A stretch of 64,000 nt of DNA, taken from NCBI RefSeq assembly GCF_014805825.1, contig NZ_CP061941.1, positions 2,480,001 to 2,544,000 of the forward strand. Reading direction: 5' to 3'. The first letter of the stretch is position 1, and every line of letters starts with the position of its first letter. The position numbers were made by a program, and so were the translations under genes. The notes below the pieces were generated by a model. It ran no database searches. It worked only from the letters and a program-made list of their open reading frames with translations, and was not told the origin of the DNA. This DNA comes from Marinomonas algicola (GTDB lineage: Bacteria; Pseudomonadota; Gammaproteobacteria; Pseudomonadales; Marinomonadaceae). Shown here piece after piece: positions 14,411-21,949 of the stretch.

Positions 14411-15531
14411 CAATAAATCTGCTTACCGCTTAGTAAGGCACGAGGGTATTTGAAATAAAACCGTTGGTTACGCTAGGCAAGTAATCGACAACACCGTTTA
14501 TTCGGCCTTGACCTTGGTTGGGCGTTTTTGTAACGGGTTATGCTGTTCTCCTGACCAACCACGCTATGAGTATTTTGCTCGAACTTAATAGCGATCGTTA
14601 GCCAGTTGTCAGATGATATTCCAAGACGCTGCAAAATGGGTGAAAGCGACAAGTCAATCGAGCCTCGCTTGTCTTGTCGAACAATACGACCTGTCATATC
14701 AACCAGTTCAAGATAATCCGTTAACTTAAATAAGATCCCTTTGTTTTTATCTTTGTGCTCATTCCCGATAAAGGGATACAGAGCTTTAGGTTGAGCGCCT
14801 TCACCCGCTGCTTTCACTCGTTTCTTGATGCTGGTAAATTCTGATGTTTCCGGTGTCGCTGCGATGTTGGCTCGAATGGGATTAAGATCAACATACGCCA
14901 TACAAGCCAAAACAGAGGCTTCGTCTAACAACGCCTGAGACTTAAAGCGCCCCTCCCAAAATCGTCCCGTGCAACCATCTTCAACATTCGCTTGCCGAGC
15001 AATCGGCTCGTTTAACTCCCGCATAAACCAGCTGATGTCAGACAACCTTTCTCGATACGCTTCCGCCGACCTTTCTGCTAATTCTATGGCATAGTCCGGC
15101 ATGGTATCGCCACGCACATATTGTTGAGTGAATAATGTACCTTTATGCAATGAATGCCAGCGCCTCAACACCTCATGAGTAGACCAATTTTTGGCTTGTT
15201 TTTCATTAACATGCAGCACAATATGCAAGTGATTACTCATCACCGCATAAGCACAAATATCGATAGAGAAGAGTTGAGCTAAGAATAAAATTCGCGCCTC
15301 GATCCACCCACGACGGTGTTCAAAGCTCTTTCCGGTGACAGAGTCTTCACCACATAAAAAAGCACGACGAACACATCGAGAAATACAGTGATAGTAAGGT
15401 GTATCAGACAAACTGACTTGTTGGCTTCTGGCCCTTGGCATCGTTTTTTCCTCATCCTTGAGTTTGGTTTTTTTCTAGTTTAGACCGTGATCAAAAAAAC
15501 ATCAATAAAATAATGGGTGTCTTAGATTACC
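14398..15531 (-). mobile_element. Full-length RAYT element, copy B
   Basis: Bounded by GTCTTAGATTACC at 14398-14410 and 15519-15531. It is structurally the same as copy A and lies directly against the group II intron-like fragment on the right. Confidence 0.6.
14473..15441 (-). CDS. REP-associated HUH (Y1/IS200-like) transposase, copy B
   Basis: A 322-residue transposase, identical to copy A for most of its length, with the same HUH motif at residues 71-73. The amino-acid differences fall between about residues 78 and 120 (for example HLDEKKAK to HVNEKQAK and ARGDTLPAYALE to VRGDTMPDYAIE). Such a local cluster of changes suggests gene conversion with a third relative. No inactivating change is seen. 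Confidence 0.85.
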   Translation of the reverse strand: MPRARSQQVSLSDTPYYHCISRCVRRAFLCGEDSVTGKSFEHRRGWIEARILFLAQLFSIDICAYAVMSNHLHIVLHVNEKQAKNWSTHEVLRRWHSLHKGTLFTQQYVRGDTMPDYAIELAERSAEAYRERLSDISWFMRELNEPIARQANVEDGCTGRFWEGRFKSQALLDEASVLACMAYVDLNPIRANIAATPETSEFTSIKKRVKAAGEGAQPKALYPFIGNEHKDKNKGILFKLTDYLELVDMTGRIVRQDKRGSIDLSLSPILQRLGISSDNWLTIAIKFEQNTHSVVGQENSITRYKNAQPRSRPNKRCCRLLA

Positions 15532-15597
15532 GAGCTGTGCGGAGCCGCATGCAGGGTGGTGTGGGGGCTGGAGGTTAGAAACCTCCGGCTACCCGAT
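15532..15597 (+). mobile_element. 3' terminal fragment of a group II intron (domain V/VI-like)
   Basis: GAGC at 15532 opens a small hairpin (CTGTGCG / CGCATGCAG) resembling a domain V. It is followed by a GGAGGTT-AGA-AACCTCC hairpin (about 15570-15586) and the ending CTACCCGAT, typical of bacterial class C group II introns. The 5' part and the intron-encoded protein are gone, replaced by the RAYT element. It points opposite to the cassette genes on its right and abuts an R''-like box, as attC-targeting introns do. The domain V match is imperfect, so the call is tentative. Confidence 0.55.
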
Positions 15598-16642
15598 TAT
15601 GTGCTACGTGGCACTTTCTTTATCGCTATCTCTTTAACGCTCTAAGTTGCATCATCTTGGTTTCTCCATATGGAGTTAGCGACCAATATGTTCCACTATC
15701 TTTGATGCTTCTTTTCTTTTCACTTTTAGCTATCAACCCCAAGGCTACAAACTGAACTTTCAAAGTTTGAAAATCTACGCTATTAACATTGAGAATTCTT
15801 GGTCGCTCCTCTGTTTGTAACTTTAAATACTCGTCAAGCTCTTTTCTTAGATTTGATTCACTAGACTCGTCAAGCATCAGAGGTGCAAGTAAATAAAAAC
15901 ATTCATTCCAAGTAAGTTCCACTGAGGACTCATTTTCGCCGCCGTAATAATAGGAATAATTAAGCACAAAAACATCATTACCTTGCTGAAGTCCCGCGGA
16001 ACCTTCGGGAGCCGTAGTTCTAGCTTTTTCTAGCTTAGCTTTTAATTCGTCAGCTTCTTTTCGAAGCCTAGCTATTTCTGCATTTGCTTCGTCAGATGAA
16101 GCTAAATTGGCTCTAATCCAACCTGTTTGTGGCTTACTTTTAATGAGCTTGACCAAGCTTCTAGACACTTGAGAGCCTAGCTCTGCTGGTGAAGCCCAAA
16201 AACGGCACATCTTCTTTTGCACTAAATTACGAAATGCATTTAACTTCTCAATTGATTCTGCAACGTCTTCAGATTTTCCCTTCTCAATCTTTGAAACATC
16301 AGAGTGTAAAAACGAAATAATTGGGATGTTTTTCTCTAGTGCATACTCGTATTCCATTTGGGTGTAACTTCTCCCTTCAGGCCCAATGGAGCCATATCGA
16401 CCAGCTTGTATCAGAACGTAGTAATCACAATCATCAATGAGCCCTTTTATCAGGGTCCACTGATCATCATCAGCTGCCGGAAACAACTCCATGCCGACAG
16501 GAATACAATCTAATTCCAACAACGCCTGCATCACTTCCTGTCGTTCTTCAATCAAGTCACTGAATGTAGAACTTACAAATATTTGATATTTTTTATCCAT
16601 GCTCTCTCTTTAATGAAGCTAATGACTCTCAATGACACATAA
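15598..16642 (-). mobile_element. Integron cassette carrying the DUF4062 gene (attC interrupted)
   Basis: On the minus strand the segment begins TTATGTGTC at 16642, right after the preceding attC. Its far end reads GCACATAA at 15598-15605, complementary to that start, so it is the R'' box of this cassette's own attC. The rest of the attC is missing because the intron-like piece interrupts it there. Confidence 0.65.
15626..16600 (-). CDS. DUF4062 domain protein, cassette-borne, possible defence function
   Basis: A 324-residue protein. Residues 4-95 form a DUF4062 domain: YQIFVSSTFSDLIEERQEV, then GLIDDCDYYVLIQAGRYGS and YTQMEYEYALEKNIPIISF, a TIR-like alpha/beta fold also found in front of STAND NTPases. 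Residues ~165-195 are a short coiled coil. The C-terminal third looks like a helical/winged-helix region (ELTWNECFYLLAPLML; TYWSLTPYGETKM). No catalytic role can be read. DUF4062 is common in immunity-like proteins, and large integron cassettes often carry phage defence, so that role is a reasonable guess only. An AAAGAGAGAG ribosome site precedes the ATG. Confidence 0.75.
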   Translation of the reverse strand: MDKKYQIFVSSTFSDLIEERQEVMQALLELDCIPVGMELFPAADDDQWTLIKGLIDDCDYYVLIQAGRYGSIGPEGRSYTQMEYEYALEKNIPIISFLHSDVSKIEKGKSEDVAESIEKLNAFRNLVQKKMCRFWASPAELGSQVSRSLVKLIKSKPQTGWIRANLASSDEANAEIARLRKEADELKAKLEKARTTAPEGSAGLQQGNDVFVLNYSYYYGGENESSVELTWNECFYLLAPLMLDESSESNLRKELDEYLKLQTEERPRILNVNSVDFQTLKVQFVALGLIAKSEKKRSIKDSGTYWSLTPYGETKMMQLRALKR

Positions 16643-16736
16643 CGCCCATAATAACAGGCTAAAAATTGTGGGCTAAAATACGAGCGTAGCGAGATAGCCC
16701 GCTGTTTTTAGTCCTTGTTAATTTGACTTGTTAGGC
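16637..16736 (-). other. attC recombination site of the DUF6119 cassette
   Basis: On the minus strand GCCTAAC (16736-16730, a perfect RYYYAAC) lies one base after the TGA of the upstream gene, and GTTATGT closes the site at 16643-16637. Between them, TAACAAGG-CTAAAAA-GGGCTA pairs with TAGCCC-TTTTTAG-CCTGTTA around a GC-rich loop. A ~100-bp size and a stop codon abutting R'' are usual for cassettes. Confidence 0.85.
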
Positions 16737-18399
16737 ATCAAGGCTTCGGTACGGTGCCTACACCGGCAATTTGTACTGCGAACCCTCGTTGTGAAAGACT
16801 TTCAAATGCCTTTGAAAGGTTCACTTTACTAAAAAATGGTAAGTTATCCTTCAAGGTTGATGAATCTTCACCAAGTATTACAAATACAACCTCTACACCG
16901 TCACTTTTGAAATTATCTAATGGGACGGTATTCTGTAATCCATCACACACGCGTTTGAGAACTTTTCTAGTTGCTTTTCTAAACGCTTTATCACCCAACA
17001 ATATTTCTGCAGACACACTACCTTGAGCAAATAAGTGACTTAAACCAGCTGAACCACCTTTTCGGTGTTTGACATGAATATACTGCTTGTTTGCAGTCAT
17101 TAAATCACAAAGCTCAATAGAGGTTGTCGTTCTATTGCTTTTAATTAATTTTTTATCTAAAAGGTAATAAGGATGTGTACTGGCAGCCCTTTCATTGTAG
17201 TCACCTTCGGTTTCAATCTTATGCTTTGTCTTACCATCGACGACTTCACTCCATGTATAAACTTCAGGGAACGGTAAGCTAGATATAGGTATTTGTGAAA
17301 GAGTAGTGTTTATTCTTGTCATAAAATCAGTAGCGATTTCGTACCATGCCCCAGCAAACAGCACATATACTTTGTTACTTAATTTATGCTCAAAGTAAAT
17401 AGATTTATATATTTGATGCTCTGTTTCATTTTCATGGACATCGTATACAAATAGTCGATCTCTCTTTATTGAATCAATAGATACAGATGCAACATCAAGA
17501 TTTGCATAGTAGTCGTTAGTATCAATTGTAGGGGTTATAGTGTTTTTAGAGCGCGTAAAGCTAAAGCCCCAAATAGAATCCCAATCGACTAACTCAGGAA
17601 TAGTGACACATATATCAGGATTTTTAGCTTTTAATGCTGTAACAAGGTGATTATCTAGGTTTGAAATTTCAGACGATTCTTTAATCTTACGGATGTTATC
17701 TACCCATGAAAACTCACCTTTGTAAGAGTCATTATTGTAATAGTCCGAAAGCGTTGAGATTAAATCACTGATTTCATCAATGTTTAACTCTAAACCGAAA
17801 GAAAATACAGAATCGCCACCTGAGATATTCTTTAAGTTGACACCTGCTTTGGGTGAACCTGTAACTGCTCTCAATACATCTTTCGAAATATCAATCCCAA
17901 AAACGCCGACACCTGACTCTCTCGCAGCTTGAGACTTTTTTTGTACTGCTTGGTCATCTAAAGTAAAAAGATCAACACTTCTCAAACTGTCGTGTTTTAA
18001 AGTGTTCAGCGCTGTTTTAATTCCAAAGTCATGGACAAAATACTTGGTATCTAAGAGAAAACGGCCATAACCAAAAATAAAAGCCATTGTATTGTTGGGG
18101 GTTTTAATAATTAATAACGCAGAGCTAGATCTATTCGACAGTTCATCCAAATCCACCCCCGTCACTTCTTCAGTAAAAGTAGTCCATTTAGGCTTTTTCT
18201 CCGTTGGGATTTTTACGAAAAGATTCCCCTCTAATTCATGTTGAGTATCAATGTCGTAGGTATTAACTTGAGCTGAACTTTTTAAGAATTCACTGACATC
18301 AAGATCTTTATACTCATCTTTTACGAGAAATGAATTTAGAAAGAGGTACGGCTTTTTATCATCACCATCCATTGCAGAATACTCCATATTGATGCCTAA
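16643..18399 (-). mobile_element. First integron cassette, carrying the DUF6119/TIGR04141 gene
   Basis: The cassette starts at TTAGGCATCA (18399 leftward on the minus strand) and its attC R'' region reads TGATGCCTAAC, an exact 11-base complement of GTTAGGCATCA. The crossover base is the G opposite C18400. At 1,757 bp it is a large cassette in first position, next to the attI-like region. Confidence 0.82.
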
Positions 18400-18423
18400 C
18401 ATTTTATTAATGCGCATGCGCAT
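16738..18423 (-). CDS. DUF6119/TIGR04141 family sporadically distributed protein
   Basis: Up to 561 residues. The body shows the family pattern seen in accessory-region proteins of ~550 residues: a variable N-terminal half, NPDICVTIPELVDWDSIWGFSFTR in the middle and a C-terminal part with CDLMTANKQYIHVKHRKGGSAGLSHLFAQG. No function is established for the family. The cassette boundary falls inside the N-terminal codons: M1-K7 come from attI-side DNA, the ATG of M8 straddles the crossover, and M13 (ATG 18387) is the first start fully inside the cassette. None has a strong ribosome site. A defence role is possible but unproven. Confidence 0.7.
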   Translation of the reverse strand: MRMRINKMLGINMEYSAMDGDDKKPYLFLNSFLVKDEYKDLDVSEFLKSSAQVNTYDIDTQHELEGNLFVKIPTEKKPKWTTFTEEVTGVDLDELSNRSSSALLIIKTPNNTMAFIFGYGRFLLDTKYFVHDFGIKTALNTLKHDSLRSVDLFTLDDQAVQKKSQAARESGVGVFGIDISKDVLRAVTGSPKAGVNLKNISGGDSVFSFGLELNIDEISDLISTLSDYYNNDSYKGEFSWVDNIRKIKESSEISNLDNHLVTALKAKNPDICVTIPELVDWDSIWGFSFTRSKNTITPTIDTNDYYANLDVASVSIDSIKRDRLFVYDVHENETEHQIYKSIYFEHKLSNKVYVLFAGAWYEIATDFMTRINTTLSQIPISSLPFPEVYTWSEVVDGKTKHKIETEGDYNERAASTHPYYLLDKKLIKSNRTTTSIELCDLMTANKQYIHVKHRKGGSAGLSHLFAQGSVSAEILLGDKAFRKATRKVLKRVCDGLQNTVPLDNFKSDGVEVVFVILGEDSSTLKDNLPFFSKVNLSKAFESLSQRGFAVQIAGVGTVPKP

Positions 18424-18470
18424 CTACACTGTTTTTAATTTCCATATAAATCCCTATAAAAAACTGATTC
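18400..18470 (-). other. attI-like region of the broken integron
   Basis: The DNA just upstream of the first cassette crossover (G opposite C18400), lying between it and the integrase gene, is where attI must be. It ends AATAAAAT-G at the junction. No attC-type palindrome is present on this side, as expected for attI. Its outer limit and accessory integrase sites were not resolved. Confidence 0.55.
18407..18445 (-). CDS. 12-codon ORF in attI, analogous to ORF-11 of class 1 integrons
   Basis: ATG at 18445 follows AGGGA by 5 bases, the best ribosome site near the first cassette. The ORF encodes 12 residues (MEIKNSVDAHAH) and stops with TAATAA at 18409-18404, two bases before the ATG that straddles the cassette junction. 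In class 1 integrons a similar short attI ORF boosts translation of cassettes lacking their own site. Its role here is by analogy. Confidence 0.45.
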   Translation of the reverse strand: MEIKNSVDAHAH

Positions 18471-18677
18471 TATGGCACTTTTTAACCTTTCCCACAGACT
18501 GGTTAATTGGAAATCCGAGCGTGCGGGTTTACACATTTATCCACAGCCTGTTATTTGGGATGCGAATATTTTGACCTATTGATACTAAAAGACTTTCTTA
18601 ATTCTTGCCAGTACAAACGCGCAATACCGCGATTATTTTTTAGACAAATCGAGCCAATTATTGGCAACCTAAAAAAA

Positions 18678-18693
18678 CTGTATATTTGTACAG
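18678..18693. promoter_or_regulatory. LexA (SOS) box in the integrase promoter
   Basis: CTGTATATTTGTACAG is a perfect CTGT-N8-ACAG operator and overlaps a TATATT -10 element at 18681-18686. It lies 32 bases before the intI start codon. LexA control of integron integrases is well known. The rest of 18446-18677 shows no other clear feature. Confidence 0.9.
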
Positions 18694-18724
18694 TTACAGG
18701 TCAATTATCCACAAGGAGTGTGTG

Positions 18725-19002
18725 ATGCCTTCTAGTCCGTTTCTTAATTTTATTCGCGGCATGATTCAGTACCTCGTAAGGCCTTAAAAAAGGCCGTCTA
18801 TGCCGCTAAAATGGTCGAAAAAAGAGTCAACTGTCATACCTTCAGACACTCCTTTGCAACACACTTATTAATGGCGGGTAGAGATATTCGAACCGTTCAA
18901 GAACTTCTGGGTCATAACGATGTATCAACCACACAAATTTACACCCATGTTATAGGCCAGCATTTTGCTGGCACTGATAGCCCAATTGAGTTAATCCTAT
19001 AA
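18725..19002 (+). pseudogene. intI: Integron integrase intI with a large internal deletion
   Basis: The ATG at 18725, 6 bases after an AAGGAG site, begins MPSSPFLNFIRGMI, a typical IntI N-terminus, but this frame stops at 18785. In another frame, from about 18775, the sequence reads LKKAVYAAKMVEKRVNCHTF then RHSFATHLLMAGRDIRTVQE and continues to LGHNDVSTTQIYTHV, the C-terminal tyrosine-recombinase region with the RHSF box, the GHNDVSTT block and the catalytic tyrosine (QIYTHV). Roughly residues 17-240 of ~320 are gone, including the first catalytic arginine. No active integrase can be made. LexA box, ribosome site and C-terminus are otherwise well preserved, so the loss looks recent. Confidence 0.88.
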
Positions 19003-19048
19003 AAGCTTCTTCTTAAATAAAAAGAATAAGACAGTATTATCAAAAAAC

Positions 19049-19650
19049 ACTTTGTCGGCCTGAAGGCCAGACCTACAAAAGATTCTCATTTTGGTGTGAT
19101 GTGGTGCTACATAAAAAGTCTGCGTTCATGCGCTCTAAGTGAGTTTGATGACTCTAAAGTACTTTGTCGGCCTGAAGGCCGGACCTACAGTAGATGCTCA
19201 TTTTAGGTGTGATGTGATGCTACATGAAAAGACGCAGTTTTTTTGTGCTTGTGCGTTCCAATAAAGTTTGAATGACTTGAAAAGGCTTTGTCGGCCTGAA
19301 GGCTGGACCTACAGAAGATGCTCGTTTTAGGTGGGATTTGATGCTACATGAAAAGTCTGCATTCATACGGTCTAAGTGAGTTTGATGACTCTAAAGTACT
19401 TTGTCGGCCTGAAGGCCGGACCTACAGAAGATACTCGTTTTAGGTGTGATGTGGTGCTACATAAAAAGTCTGCATTCATACGGTCTAAGAGAGTTTAAAT
19501 GACTAAAAGCACTTTGTCGGCCTGAAGGCCGGACCTACAGAAGATACTCGTTTTAGGTGTGATTTGATGCTACATGAAAAGCCTGCATTCATACGGTCTA
19601 AGAGAGTTTGGATGACTCAAAAACACTTTGTCGGCCTGAAGGCCAGACCT
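19049..19650. repeat. Tandem array of six ~113-bp palindromic repeats
   Basis: CTTTGTCGGCCTGAAGGCC starts near 19050, 19162, 19286, 19399, 19512 and 19625, so the period is 112-113 bases apart from one 124-base unit. Each head can fold (GTC-GGCC-TGAA-GGCC-GGAC, with one bulge) and is followed by a conserved body ending in CATTCATACGGTCTAAG. The last unit is cut short. It fills most of the gap between the integrase remnant and the MOSC gene; 19003-19048 and 19651-19862 hold nothing recognised. Confidence 0.85.
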
Positions 19651-19862
19651 TGTTTTGGAAATCGCGTTCTACAGCGATCAGAAAAGAGGATGGTACGAAA
19701 CCACTGTTGAAATTCTTTTGTTTTTATATGGGCTTTGATATATTCAAGTGACATCTAAAAACCTGAATCTCATTGCTATGAATGTCCCAGCCGTCCCAGC
19801 CTGTTTTTCACTAGGTTAAAGAGCGTGACATTTGTGCAACACCTCTAACATTAAGGAAGACA

Positions 19863-20711
19863 ATGCCAGCCACTGTTAGCGAACTTGCCATTTATCCGAT
19901 TAAATCCATCCAAGGAATCAAGCTGACTCAAGCTGTCGCCACTGATTCCGGCTTCTTTAATGATAGGCGCTATATGCTTGTAAAGCGTTCAGGTGAGTTT
20001 ATTACAGGCCGCGAAAACCCGTCACTGACCTTAGTTCGATGCACCATTCACCCAGACGACACGCTTGAATTAAGCCATCCCGATAGTGACATTCCTCTTG
20101 TCATTAACCCTCATTCGTTTAGTGACAGTAGAATAACGGTAACCATTTGGGAAAACGAAGTGGAAGCACGACTGTGCGGGAGCGAGTGCGATCAGTGGTT
20201 TAGTTCTGTATTGGGTGAAGAGGTATTATTAACCTTCTTTGACCAAGATTCTAAACGAGTCACCAAGCGCAGGCCAGATAGGCCAGTTGCTTTTGCGGAT
20301 GGGTACCCTTATTTAATTACCTCAACAGCCTCTTTAGACGCACTGAATGATCGCTGCTCTGAAGAAATGACAATGGATCGATTTCGCAGCAACATCGTTG
20401 TCGATCATTGCGATGCCTTTGCTGAAGACACATGGCAAACCATTCGAATCGGCGAAGCCATCTTTGAAGCAACAAAACCTTGCGCTCGCTGTATTTTTAC
20501 TACATTAGACCCAATAACAGCACAAAGAAGCCGTAAAGGTGAACCCATCAAGACTTTGGCGAAATTCCGCATGACAGCGGAGAAAGAAGTCACCTTCGGG
20601 ATGAACTTTGTCTGTATTCAAGAAGGGATCGTAAAACAAAATGACCCTATAGAAGTCATGTCATATAGAGAAGCGGAACACTACCAAGACAAAACATTGA
20701 TTAAAAAATAA
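19863..20711 (+). CDS. MOSC domain protein (YcbX/mARC-like)
   Basis: A 282-residue protein with an N-terminal MOSC beta-barrel (VSELAIYPIKSIQGIKL) and a C-terminal MOSC domain containing MDRFRSNIVV (171-180) and KPCARC (205-210); the first cysteine there is the expected molybdenum ligand. E. coli YcbX has an extra ferredoxin domain; it is absent here, so electrons must come from a partner. Relatives reduce N-hydroxylated bases and similar compounds. ATG follows AAGGAAG. It is a single gene with its own terminator, just outside the integron island. Confidence 0.85.
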   Translation: MPATVSELAIYPIKSIQGIKLTQAVATDSGFFNDRRYMLVKRSGEFITGRENPSLTLVRCTIHPDDTLELSHPDSDIPLVINPHSFSDSRITVTIWENEVEARLCGSECDQWFSSVLGEEVLLTFFDQDSKRVTKRRPDRPVAFADGYPYLITSTASLDALNDRCSEEMTMDRFRSNIVVDHCDAFAEDTWQTIRIGEAIFEATKPCARCIFTTLDPITAQRSRKGEPIKTLAKFRMTAEKEVTFGMNFVCIQEGIVKQNDPIEVMSYREAEHYQDKTLIKK

Positions 20712-20720
20712 TCTGAACTC

Positions 20721-20761
20721 AATCATCCTAGCTTGTCTAACGTCACTAGGATGATTTTTTT
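20721..20761 (+). terminator. Rho-independent terminator after the MOSC gene
   Basis: AATCATCCTAG (20721-20731) pairs perfectly with CTAGGATGATT (20746-20756), followed by a T-run. Confidence 0.9.
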
Positions 20762-20832
20762 GGTACTACTCTTTGGTGCTACTATGTGATGTTACCCTTG
20801 GTGGTAAATCTATAGTCTAACGAAAGCCCGTT

Positions 20833-21840
20833 TTACCGTTTTCCCGCTAACAGGCGATAGCTGTCTAAGCGATCTTCTTGGCTGTAAGTCACCGTCACCA
20901 AAGACAGCTCATCCGTTTGAAATTCATTCGCTAATATTTCAAATTCAGACCAGCATTGGTCTACCGTGCCAATCGTGTAACTTTCTTCAATTTTATCAAA
21001 GATGGACTGATGCGAGCTGGACATTGCCTTATAACGATCACGGACTTCAGCTGGAGTGAGGAAATCTTCTCGCTGCCCCATTTGAGCGGCAAACTTACGG
21101 TATACGGCCGTACCAGCGCGGAGTTTGGCTTCTTTTTCAGTTTCTCCACAGATGCAAGCAATGGCAAGAATGCGCTGAATACCACCTTGATGCCCTGCTT
21201 CTTCCCAGCCTTTTCTGTGCTCTTCAAATATACGAGGGTGGCAGTTATCTGGCGCAATAAAACGCGCCAACGCTAAATGATACCCTAATTGCCCAGCCAA
21301 TCTCGCGCTGCCACCGCTGGAGCCAAGCATCCACAGCTCTGGCACGTCTCGCACTTCGGGCATCACCTGTATGGGCTTATATGGGTGATTGCTTTCAAAA
21401 GAATGGTGAATGAAGTTTTCTAATAACTGCGCCTGTTCCGCATACAACTCACTATTAGAAGATGGGTTAGGAAAAGCCAATGCCGACGAGGTTAAACCTG
21501 AGCCGCCGGGTGCGCGCCCTACCCCTAAATCAATGCGACCAGGAAAAAGTGAGGCCAGCATCGAAAAGCACTCTGCCACTTTTAAAGGACTGTAGTGGGA
21601 TAACATTACGCCACCACTGCCTACTTTTATGCGTTGGGTGATACTGGCTAAATGGGCCACTAAAATTTCAGGACAAGGATTCGCAAAATGCACGCTGTCA
21701 TGATGCTCTGCTACCCAAAAACGATGATAGTTTAATTCGTCACACATTTTTGCTAACTCAACGGTCAACAAAGGCGCGTCCTTCTTTGCATGAGACCCAT
21801 GTACAGGCGTCTGATCAACAACCGATAATTTTATGCCCAT
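20833..21840 (-). CDS. Luciferase-like flavin monooxygenase, YhbW/MsnO8 type
   Basis: A 335-residue TIM-barrel protein opening with IKLSVVDQTPV, with FWVAEHHDSVHFANPCPEIL, RIKVGSGGVMLSHYSPLKVAE and FPGRIDLGVGRAPG, the standard pattern of the LLM family MsnO8/YhbW. Members use reduced flavin from a separate reductase; the physiological substrate of this group is unknown. The gene stands alone on the minus strand, converging on the MOSC gene, with its start at ATG 21840 after AAAGAGAG. Confidence 0.85.
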   Translation of the reverse strand: MGIKLSVVDQTPVHGSHAKKDAPLLTVELAKMCDELNYHRFWVAEHHDSVHFANPCPEILVAHLASITQRIKVGSGGVMLSHYSPLKVAECFSMLASLFPGRIDLGVGRAPGGSGLTSSALAFPNPSSNSELYAEQAQLLENFIHHSFESNHPYKPIQVMPEVRDVPELWMLGSSGGSARLAGQLGYHLALARFIAPDNCHPRIFEEHRKGWEEAGHQGGIQRILAIACICGETEKEAKLRAGTAVYRKFAAQMGQREDFLTPAEVRDRYKAMSSSHQSIFDKIEESYTIGTVDQCWSEFEILANEFQTDELSLVTVTYSQEDRLDSYRLLAGKR

Positions 21841-21949
21841 TATTCACTCTCTTTACCGAAAATATAATTAACATGTTAACTTATTTTGTCTAATCATTGA
21901 AGATCATACATTAAAATAAACAAGATTTACCAAGGGGGTATAGAAACAG

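Larger units (their letters stand above)
14155..15532. repeat. Tandem duplication unit 2, copy B (1,378 bp)
   Basis: The second copy of 12777-14154. It starts in the middle of the IS91-type coding remnant and ends at the RAYT end motif next to the group II intron-like piece. Confidence 0.92.

Noticed and set aside
19049..19650. CRISPR array
   Set aside because: The units are about 113 bp and the intervening sequence is conserved from unit to unit, so there are no unique spacers, and no cas genes are present.
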